Shown here: one piece after another, positions 29,593 to 36,284 of the stretch
How positions within the stretch are numbered: the stretch's first letter is position 1
Layout of the letters: each line of letters begins with the position of its first letter
Assembly: GCA_021151485.1 (NCBI GenBank)
Contig: JAGKXB010000003.1
Coordinates: forward strand, 23,949 to 87,948
Reading direction: 5' to 3'
DNA from: Oxalobacteraceae bacterium
GTDB taxonomy: Bacteria > Pseudomonadota > Gammaproteobacteria > Burkholderiales > Burkholderiaceae_D
DNA length: 64,000 nt
Program-made: the position numbers and the translations under genes
The notes under the pieces: model-generated
Databases searched by the model: none
What the model was told of the DNA's origin: nothing
Seen by the model: only the letters and a program-made list of their open reading frames with translations

Positions 29593-30078
29593 TCAAGATG
29601 CGTATTGACGGGTTTGCAGGGCTGAAACCAAATGTTGCGCACGTTGACGCATGGTGGCGTGTTGTGGGTTATTTTGTGTTTCTTCTAGGAAAATTTCAAA
29701 GACGCTTTGTGCTTGCTCATATCGATTTTCTGTCATGCAACATTGCCCCATATAAAAAAGAGAGGTGGCATCGTCGACATTTAATGTGGTAGCCATGCCA
29801 AAAGCGATAATCGCTTCTTTATATTGCTTCAGCATCATTAGGCAAGATCCTGCCGCCTTGTAATATTTGGCATTACTCATATCTTGGTTAATCAAGAGCC
29901 AAAACATTTTTAACGCATCCAGATGCTGCCTCATCTGGTAGTGTCGATAACCTAATGCGTACAGAGCTTCTTGTTCTTGTTCTGAAAATACACGTATTGG
30001 CTCTGATGTTTCACCAAGCTTTTCAATCGCTTGTTTTAGTACATCAAGGCTAATTTTAGGATCAATGTGTTGGCTCAT
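29593..30078 (-). CDS. SycD-like class II T3SS chaperone (first copy)
   Basis: 161 residues, the standard size. Three TPR units: EALYALGYRHYQMRQHLDALKMFWLLINQDMSNAKYYKAAGSCLMMLKQYKEAIIAFGMATTLNVDDATSLFYMGQCCMTENRYEQAQSVFEIFLEE. The SycD/LcrH family keeps translocators soluble until export; the gene directly upstream of the major translocator gene is the usual arrangement. Confidence 0.9.
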   Translation of the reverse strand: MSQHIDPKISLDVLKQAIEKLGETSEPIRVFSEQEQEALYALGYRHYQMRQHLDALKMFWLLINQDMSNAKYYKAAGSCLMMLKQYKEAIIAFGMATTLNVDDATSLFYMGQCCMTENRYEQAQSVFEIFLEETQNNPQHATMRQRAQHLVSALQTRQYAS

Positions 30079-30175
30079 TTTTCTTATCTCATCTCATTGA
30101 GTTCCAAGCGTAAGCTATGTCACTGCTATACAACATATCAAGTCATTAAGTAGTGACATAACCTGCATGGATTGG

Positions 30176-30622
30176 TTACATTTTTTGTACAACGCCTTGA
30201 TTTTGATCTGCGATCAGTTTCAAAACAGATGACAACAGTGAAGTGGTTTCACCAGTTTTACTCATCATGTCTTGTAATTTGACCATGTCCAGTTGTTGTG
30301 TACTGTTGAGTGAGTCGAGTGATGATTTGCACTGTGCGATCGCGGCATCTTGTGTTGCATTGTTGTTAGCGTCATTATTTTTTAATGCTGTGTAAGCAGC
30401 AATTTGATCATTGAGTGCCTTCATTTGTTCATTTCGGGAGGCGATTGCAGTCATCAAAGTAGCGATTTGGGAGCTCAATCCTTCGGAGCGAGATGTCATG
30501 ACGGACCACATTGCTGCCGCAAGATTGCTTTTGGCCTGCGCTGTTAATGTTGCAATTCGAGCATTTGCTTCATCGCCTAAGGTTACTACGCCATTTGTTA
30601 CGGTGGTTGCTTGTACGGTCAT
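30176..30622 (-). CDS. Probable T3SS filament/needle-tip protein (Bsp22/EspA-like)
   Basis: 148 residues, almost wholly helical, without Cys-rich or membrane segments. The C-terminal half (CKSSLDSLNSTQQLDMVKLQDMMSKTGETTSLLSSVLKLIADQNQGVVQKM) forms a long coiled helix; the segment SLNSTQQLDMVKLQ resembles what I recall of Bordetella Bsp22, which polymerises on the needle tip. The N-terminal helix (IATLMTAIASRNEQMKALNDQIAAY) would pair with it. Position upstream of the chaperone and translocators fits a tip or filament subunit. AAGGAA precedes the ATG. Medium certainty. Confidence 0.6.
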   Translation of the reverse strand: MTVQATTVTNGVVTLGDEANARIATLTAQAKSNLAAAMWSVMTSRSEGLSSQIATLMTAIASRNEQMKALNDQIAAYTALKNNDANNNATQDAAIAQCKSSLDSLNSTQQLDMVKLQDMMSKTGETTSLLSSVLKLIADQNQGVVQKM

Positions 30623-30665
30623 GATAATTTCCTTTGGTGTTAAGTTAATTTTAATTAAAAATTAA

Positions 30666-30965
30666 TTAAATAAAGTTGGTTGGTAATTTACGATTGGTGC
30701 GTGATATTGCCGGTTTGCTAGTTTGATCCTTTTGATTGATAGAGTGACGACGCTCTTCTTGGGCTAGCGCATCAGCATGACGGACAACTTCCGGTGGCAG
30801 AGAAGCGCGCATAAATGCTTGTAAGCTTTCAGGAGTGAAACCTGCTGCTGCGTACATTTTTTGTTCGTTAGCTAACATCAAGCCAGCTTTTTCCAATAGT
30901 TGATCGGCCTGTTCGATGGTCTTTTGCGATCGTTTAACAGACTTTTGAACTTCATGCTCATTCAT
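30666..30965 (-). CDS. Small helical T3SS protein, first gene of the translocator operon
   Basis: 99 residues, charged and helical in the first half (EVQKSVKRSQKTIEQADQLLEKAGLMLANEQKMYAAAGFTPESLQAFM), then a basic, polar tail. AGGAG stands before the ATG. It precedes the filament-like gene, as small chaperones (CesA, SseA) do for filament subunits elsewhere, so a filament chaperone is possible, but I see no firm family match. A HrpL-like box lies about 45 bases upstream. Confidence 0.6.
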   Translation of the reverse strand: MNEHEVQKSVKRSQKTIEQADQLLEKAGLMLANEQKMYAAAGFTPESLQAFMRASLPPEVVRHADALAQEERRHSINQKDQTSKPAISRTNRKLPTNFI

Positions 30966-31008
30966 AACTAGCTCCTAAAAACGTTCATTTCACATTGACT
31001 ACATTCTC

Positions 31009-31036
31009 TTTGTGACCAAAAAAAGCATGAGGTTCC
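31009..31036 (-). promoter_or_regulatory. HrpL-box-like promoter of the translocator operon
   Basis: On the minus strand GGAACC (31031-31036), 15 bases, then TCACAAA (31009-31015). The published hrp box of HrpL-type ECF sigma factors is GGAACC-N15/16-CCACNNA, so only one base differs. The box ends 43 bases before the ATG of the first gene of the translocator operon. The ECF sigma gene at the other end of the island is the natural candidate to read it. Confidence 0.6.
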
Positions 31037-31188
31037 ATAAAATTAAAAATATATTTTTTTGATATGTTCTTTTAGAGAAATCATTTACGATTAACTAGTT
31101 GTTTCTGGGTAATTAATTATTTGGAAATTATGTTTTATTAAAAAAACTAATATTCACGAATTGGTAAATTTTATAAATGGAGAGGGTG

Positions 31189-32844
31189 ATGAAAACGATT
31201 TTTAAATATTTGTTATTTGTTTTTGTCTTAACGTTAAGTCAAGTATCTTGGGCATGTTATTACTATTCAGATGGAGATCCGCGTTGTCCGGTTTGTCCGG
31301 AAGGAACGCAAGAATATCGACTTAACAAAGGTATGTGCGTTGATAATCCTCGATCAGGATATGACTGCCCAGAGCAGGGATATATTTGCTATCAAAAATG
31401 TCGTGATGGTTATTCATCCTCTGGTGTGGCTACATGTCATTACACTGGTGGAGGCACAAGCTACACAAGAAGCTGTAAATATGATTGGAAAAAAGTAAAG
31501 ACTACGTGTGAGTCTTGTCGAGATGGTTATAGCAGCACCAGTAGTATTGATAGAATTTGCTGGTTTAAAGGTACATGGGACTACGCAAAATCTTCTTATA
31601 CTCGAACCGATACCTCAAAATATAAAAGCGCCTGTACCACACCTGGATATGTGTACGATGGTGGTGGTGACAAGGGTAAATGCAAATGCACCATGTCCCT
31701 AACAGCGACAACCTCGGTTAGTTATGGCACATTCTACAGTCCTAAAACTAAAGTCACTTTGATCGCGACTGCCAGCAATGTAAAAGCATGCGGCGCGGCA
31801 TCTATTGCGAAATTTACGGCTTCCTTTAAAGATGCATCCAACAATCAAGTTGCTAGTTGCAATTCTACTGATGGCCGATCTTGTTCTGTTATTTGGGATG
31901 CACCTATAGGAAGCTACAGCATCAAGTCTACGATATCAGATACAGAGTATGCGGGTGAGGCAACTTCTGTGGCTATTCCTGTGAGCATCACGGCTATTCC
32001 ATCGACATTGTCTATTACTGCACCCACCAACAATGCTTCGTATCTCACGACCAGCAGCTTTCCATTAACGGTTAGTAGCAATATTGAGAATGGAGTGATT
32101 GATTTATACAAGAATAATGAAACCAATCCATGGGTTGTTTGTACATTGACAGCAGTACCTGTTGGTTATTGTACTTATACAGTGCCTGCCAATGCACTCA
32201 CGGCGGGTAGTTACAGTTTGCAAGCCAAAGCAAGGGGTACCACGGTAGTGTCGACGCCGATTGTCTTTACTATCACTTCGCCTGTTGTTCCTACGGTATC
32301 CATTACGTCACCTACCGCGGGTGCTTCGTATTCTCCTACTGATACGATTTCTTTGGCTGCGAGCAGCAATACGTCGGGTATTACGATTGATTTTTACAAA
32401 AATACTGAAACCAGTGTGTGGAACAGTTGTTCGATTGTTGCACCTGCTACCTCTTGCAATACGACCTCACCAGCGAGCGTCGGAACAGGTGGAAGTAATA
32501 CTGTGGTGGCAAAAATTCGTGGTACTAGCACGACATCCTCTGCAGTTTCTTTTACCGTTGGTGCAACTGTTGCGATGACTTCACCACTCAACAATGCGTC
32601 GTACGCGCGTAGTAGCACGATTCCATTGACTGTCACTAGCAATGTGGCAAATGGTATCGTCGATTTTTATAAAAATAATGAAACTAATCCGTGGGTTACC
32701 TGCACGATTGGTACGGCATCTGCGACTTCTTGTACCTATACCGTTCCCAGCAATATTCTCACTGCCGGCAGTTATAGTATGAAAGCTAAGGTGAGGGGTA
32801 CGACTGCAACTTCTTCTGTAGTTAATTTTACTGTGACGCCTTAA
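31189..32844 (+). CDS. Secreted Cys-rich protein with three Ig-like repeats
   Basis: 551 residues from the ATG at 31189; GGAG and AGGG stand before it, while the ATG at 31177 overlaps that ribosome site. A clear signal peptide (MKTIFKYLLFVFVLTLSQVSWA) leads to a Cys-rich domain to about residue 170, with the motif CRDGYSS twice (C-x-x-C and C-x3-C pairs throughout), a strand-rich domain (about 172-270), then three Ig-like repeats of about 90 residues. No membrane anchor, so it is secreted or bound at the surface by other means. I do not recognise the N-terminal domain. It is divergent from the translocator operon and may act in adhesion or host contact. Confidence 0.75.
   Translation: MKTIFKYLLFVFVLTLSQVSWACYYYSDGDPRCPVCPEGTQEYRLNKGMCVDNPRSGYDCPEQGYICYQKCRDGYSSSGVATCHYTGGGTSYTRSCKYDWKKVKTTCESCRDGYSSTSSIDRICWFKGTWDYAKSSYTRTDTSKYKSACTTPGYVYDGGGDKGKCKCTMSLTATTSVSYGTFYSPKTKVTLIATASNVKACGAASIAKFTASFKDASNNQVASCNSTDGRSCSVIWDAPIGSYSIKSTISDTEYAGEATSVAIPVSITAIPSTLSITAPTNNASYLTTSSFPLTVSSNIENGVIDLYKNNETNPWVVCTLTAVPVGYCTYTVPANALTAGSYSLQAKARGTTVVSTPIVFTITSPVVPTVSITSPTAGASYSPTDTISLAASSNTSGITIDFYKNTETSVWNSCSIVAPATSCNTTSPASVGTGGSNTVVAKIRGTSTTSSAVSFTVGATVAMTSPLNNASYARSSTIPLTVTSNVANGIVDFYKNNETNPWVTCTIGTASATSCTYTVPSNILTAGSYSMKAKVRGTTATSSVVNFTVTP
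32002..32838 (+). repeat. Three tandem Ig-like repeats in the secreted protein
   Basis: Units of about 90 codons (about 32002-32277, 32290-32559, 32563-32838). Each has a start like ITAPTNNASY, a middle IDLYKNNETNPWV.C with a second Cys about ten residues on (9-10 in all three), and an end SYSLQAKARGTT....V.FT. Copies 1 and 3 are closest; copy 2 has lost the TVP..LTAGSY segment. Confidence 0.8.
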
Positions 32845-32852
32845 TCACATAG

Positions 32853-32908
32853 AAACTAACCCCATGTTTTGTTAGTTGTTAGTTGTTCGTGATTGGGGTT
32901 AGTTTTTT
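32853..32908 (+). terminator. Long-loop hairpin after the secreted protein gene
   Basis: AAACTAACCCCA (32853-32864) and TGGGGTTAGTTT (32894-32905) pair perfectly over 12 bp around a 29-base loop, followed by T residues. Good position for a terminator, although the loop, which repeats GTTAGTT, is longer than usual. Confidence 0.6.
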
Positions 32909-32958
32909 GTTTCTCTTTATTTAACGCCTTAATTCAGTATTTTTAGTGGAGAGTATGC

Positions 32959-33510
32959 ATGAGCCAGTATCAAATCGCCGTAGTAGTCGGTAGTCTGCGC
33001 AAGGATTCATTGAATCGTACATTGGCAACCGCAATTGCCAGATTGGCACCGCCTGAATTTTCATTCAAGCAAATAGAAATTGGCGATTTGCCTTTGTACA
33101 ACCAGGATGAAGATGGACATCAACCTGCGTCTGTGCAACGTTTAAAAGCTGAAATTGCTGCAGCGCAAGGGGTGTTGTTTTTGACGCCGGAATACAACCG
33201 TTCTATTCCTGGCGTCCTCAAAAACGTGATTGACCATGGGTCTCGTCCATACGGTCAAAGCGTCTGGTCAGGCAAACCTGCTGGCGTACTGGGGGTGTCG
33301 GTGGGGGCGATTGGCACAGCGCTGGCGCAGCAGCATTTGCGTAACATTCTTTCCTATCTGGATATGCCTACATTGGGCCAGCCTGAGGCATTTCTTCAAG
33401 CAAAAGAAGGTTTATTTGATAGCGATGGCAATATTGGTCCAGATAGCAAACAATTCTTGCAAAGCTGGATGAATCGCTACGCGGCTTGGGTAAAAAAACA
33501 CGTAGCTTAA
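32959..33510 (+). CDS. NADPH-dependent FMN reductase family protein
   Basis: 183 residues, flavodoxin-like. VVVGSLRKDSLNRTLATAIARL binds the FMN phosphate and LTPEYNRSIPGVLKNVIDHGSRP is the second family signature. Members reduce quinones, chromate or azo compounds with NAD(P)H and protect from oxidative stress; the exact substrate cannot be told. It stands alone between accessory genes. Confidence 0.9.
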   Translation: MSQYQIAVVVGSLRKDSLNRTLATAIARLAPPEFSFKQIEIGDLPLYNQDEDGHQPASVQRLKAEIAAAQGVLFLTPEYNRSIPGVLKNVIDHGSRPYGQSVWSGKPAGVLGVSVGAIGTALAQQHLRNILSYLDMPTLGQPEAFLQAKEGLFDSDGNIGPDSKQFLQSWMNRYAAWVKKHVA

Positions 33511-33516
33511 AATTCA

Positions 33517-34266
33517 TTAATATTGATTCAATTTTTTCATTTCTTTTGAGTTCAGCGTAAAAAATTGTTCTTTTTCGCCATCGCTAAAGTGAAAAAATAA
33601 TCCGTGACCTGGAGCAATCATTTTGGTTGAATACTCAAAATCGGTAATTTCACAATGAGTCCCGGATTGTTTGGCGTAATTTTTTAAAGACTCCAAATTT
33701 CCCATCATAGTTGCATAAAAGTTGGTACCCAAAGAGTGCTCTGATACGCCATTGGATGCGTAGATAATCAATTGATGCGGCTGGATGGCGTCAAACATAT
33801 TTTTCATAAACTCAATCCCTTGGCTATGAATATGCGCCATGCCCACTTCTTTTGAACCTATCATTAATAGGCCGGTGCAGTACACTAACCCAGTTGTGTA
33901 GAGTTTTATTTCACCGTCAGCGCGTGCCTTAATTTTGCATTCGTCCACATAAACTTCTTCATTCCCTAGTTTGATGTATTGCGCTTGAGTGATTTTTTGC
34001 TGTGTTTCTTTGCTAGTAAAAAATAGCGATGAGAAAAGATCCAAAAGCGGCCTTGTATGCGTGCTTCTTGCCATGGTTGGAACTTGATGGCCACCCGGTA
34101 AACGTACGTTCTGCACTGTATTTGAAGGGCGAAGACGTGAAAAAGTTGTTGTGTGTAAAGGATGTGAGGCAGCGCGAATATTGGTAGGGCTTTGTGTTGA
34201 TTTGGTGAATTTTTCTAAACCAGTATGGCTGATGCGAATACAAGAAAAAAGAGCGCGGGATAGCAT
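33517..34266 (-). CDS. Unknown protein with deamidase-like Cys/His arrangement
   Basis: 249 residues, no signal peptide or membrane segment. The N-terminal 90 residues are Ser/Thr/Arg-rich and without apparent fold, as in many T3SS substrates. The rest is a mixed alpha/beta domain. Cys130 sits at the end of a strand (IKLYTTGLVYCTGLLMIG) and His145 lies 15 residues on in the next strand (VGMAHIHSQG). CNF1 has its catalytic Cys866 and His881 at the same spacing, and CheD and BLF1 have a similar layout, all glutamine deamidases. The likeness is from this pattern only. It could be an effector; it ends 6 bases from the convergent FMN reductase gene. Confidence 0.6.
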   Translation of the reverse strand: MLSRALFSCIRISHTGLEKFTKSTQSPTNIRAASHPLHTTTFSRLRPSNTVQNVRLPGGHQVPTMARSTHTRPLLDLFSSLFFTSKETQQKITQAQYIKLGNEEVYVDECKIKARADGEIKLYTTGLVYCTGLLMIGSKEVGMAHIHSQGIEFMKNMFDAIQPHQLIIYASNGVSEHSLGTNFYATMMGNLESLKNYAKQSGTHCEITDFEYSTKMIAPGHGLFFHFSDGEKEQFFTLNSKEMKKLNQY

Positions 34267-34487
34267 GATTGTCGATGGGTCGAAATGATGAAAGTAAAAT
34301 CCAAATTGCTTATCAGCGGATTGTACGTTATCTTTTGTGCAATATGTTGCGGGGCAAATTTTATCCTGTGGCCCTAATGTTATAAAATACCGGCTTTCCC
34401 GATAATTCCATTTATTTGATGCGTTTCATGCATGTGAGGCGCCTCATATGTCCGTTTATTTCATTCACGTTCCAAAAAGGTTCTTCC

Positions 34488-36089
34488 GTGCTTTCCACAG
34501 CAAACATTACTATTCAGTTTGGCGCTAAGCCTTTGTTTGAAAATATTTCCGTTAAATTTGGCGATGGCAATCGTTATGGTTTGATTGGCGCCAATGGTTG
34601 TGGCAAATCGACTTTCATGAAGATTTTAGGCCGTGATCTGGAGCCGACATCCGGTACCGTCATGCTTGATATCAATGAGCGTTTAGGTAAATTGCGGCAG
34701 GATCAGTTTGCTTTTGAAGATATGCGGGTGCTGGATGTGGTGATGATGGGCCACACTGAAATGTGGGCAGCGATGACGCAGCGCGATGCTATTTATGCCA
34801 ATCCAGAAGCAACGGATGAAGACTACATGCAGGCGGCTGAATTAGAAGCCAAGTTTGCTGAATACGATGGTTATACGGCGGAAGCACGTGCTGGTGAGTT
34901 GTTGCTAGGCGCTGGTGTGGCGATTGAGCAGCATCAAGGTTTGATGAGCAATGTGGCGCCTGGTTGGAAGTTACGGGTATTGCTGGCGCAGGCCTTATTT
35001 TCTAATCCGGATATTTTGTTGTTGGATGAACCGACTAATAACCTGGATATCAACACCATACGTTGGTTGGAAGAGGTGTTGAATCAACGTGATTCAACCA
35101 TGATCATCATTTCTCATGATCGCCACTTCTTAAATCAAGTTTGTACCCATATGGCGGATATGGATTACGGCACGCTGAAAATTTATCCTGGCAATTACGA
35201 CGATTACATGCTGGCCTCCACACAGGCGCGTGCGCAGCAATTGGCTGTTAACGCAAAAGCCAAGGACAAGGTGGCAGAGTTGCAGGATTTCGTGCGTCGT
35301 TTTGCAGCGAATAAATCCAAGGCAAGACAAGCGACTTCACGCGCTAAGCAAATCGAAAAAATCAAGATTGAAGACGTCAAACCTTCCAGCCGCGCCAACC
35401 CATTTATCCGTTTTGATGGCGAGAAAAAACTACATCGCCTGGCAGTGGAAGTACAAGGTTTAGCCAAATCTTATGACCGCACGTTGTTTAAAAATGTGGA
35501 CATCATGGTGGAAGCCGGCGAGCGCATCGCCATCATCGGCGCCAATGGTGCGGGTAAAACGACGTTGTTGCGTTGCATAGGTGATGCAAATATTTGTGGT
35601 TTGTCCGCTGATAAAGGTAGCGTGAAGTGGGCTGAACACGCCAACGTTGGTTATATGCCGCAAGATCCGACAGAAAATTTTGCGAGCGATAAAAATCTCA
35701 CAGACTGGATGGGCCAATGGACGCAAGAAGGGGATGACGATCAGGCCGTGCGTTCGATATTAGGGCGTTTGTTATTCAGTGGTGATGACGTCAAAAAATC
35801 CGTGCAAGTTCTTTCTGGTGGTGAAAAGGGCCGCATGATGTACGGTAAGTTGATGTTGGGTCGCCATAATGTGTTGTTGATGGATGAACCAACCAACCAT
35901 ATGGATATGGAGTCCATCGAATCCTTGAATATTGCGCTAGAAAAATATGCCGGCACCTTGATTTTTGTCTCGCACGACCGTGAATTTGTACAGTCATTGG
36001 CGACGCGTATTTTGGAAGTCAAAGACGGTGAAGTGATTGATTTCCGTGGTACGTATGAGGATTATTTATCGAGTCAGGGAATCCAATAA
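34488..36089 (+). CDS. ybiT: ABC-F family ATPase (YbiT-like)
   Basis: 533 residues from the GTG at 34488 ([44 protein letters not shown]...), which has AAGG at the right distance and is where the E. coli protein begins; the 72-base extension upstream adds only unrelated residues. Two ABC domains, each with Walker A ([18 protein letters not shown]), signature ([16 protein letters not shown]) and Walker B ([24 protein letters not shown]), and a linker between them. No membrane part. ABC-F proteins act on ribosomes to clear stalls. The first signature motif is degenerate, as in YbiT. Confidence 0.92.
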   Translation: MLSTANITIQFGAKPLFENISVKFGDGNRYGLIGANGCGKSTFMKILGRDLEPTSGTVMLDINERLGKLRQDQFAFEDMRVLDVVMMGHTEMWAAMTQRDAIYANPEATDEDYMQAAELEAKFAEYDGYTAEARAGELLLGAGVAIEQHQGLMSNVAPGWKLRVLLAQALFSNPDILLLDEPTNNLDINTIRWLEEVLNQRDSTMIIISHDRHFLNQVCTHMADMDYGTLKIYPGNYDDYMLASTQARAQQLAVNAKAKDKVAELQDFVRRFAANKSKARQATSRAKQIEKIKIEDVKPSSRANPFIRFDGEKKLHRLAVEVQGLAKSYDRTLFKNVDIMVEAGERIAIIGANGAGKTTLLRCIGDANICGLSADKGSVKWAEHANVGYMPQDPTENFASDKNLTDWMGQWTQEGDDDQAVRSILGRLLFSGDDVKKSVQVLSGGEKGRMMYGKLMLGRHNVLLMDEPTNHMDMESIESLNIALEKYAGTLIFVSHDREFVQSLATRILEVKDGEVIDFRGTYEDYLSSQGIQ

Positions 36090-36107
36090 AAGTTGGATTC
36101 TAATAAT

Positions 36108-36248
36108 TTCGTCGTTCCTGCGGCTTTATGAGGGAACCCAGCGTCTTTCCTTGTTTACTGTCAAAGCCACTGGGTCCCCGACTAAATCGCTTGAGGACGA
36201 CTGTTTTGAGTTTTTCCGTATTCACATCGTTTCTTCAAGAATGACGAA
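36108..36248. mobile_element. Degenerate MITE-like interspersed repeat
   Basis: Terminal inverted repeats TTCGTCGTTCCTG (36108-36120) and CAAGAATGACGAA (36236-36248), 11 of 13 matching, with an inner pair GGGAACCCAG (36132-36141) and CTGGGTCCCC (36170-36179), 9 of 10. The look (CGTCATTCC ends and GGAACCCAG core) is that of small non-coding repeats scattered in many proteobacterial genomes. No coding capacity. I saw no second copy in the window. Confidence 0.6.
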
Positions 36249-36284
36249 GATGATGAGGACTGATCGATCATCTCAGCTAATCAG

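Noticed and set aside
30966..31188. Small gene in the gap between the translocator operon and the secreted protein
   Set aside because: No open frame with a ribosome site; the gap holds the HrpL-like box and an AT-rich leader.
36132..36179. Second HrpL-like box (GGAACC with a later CCAC) near the ABC-F gene
   Set aside because: The spacing is 28 bases, far from 15-16, and the sequence belongs to the MITE-like repeat.
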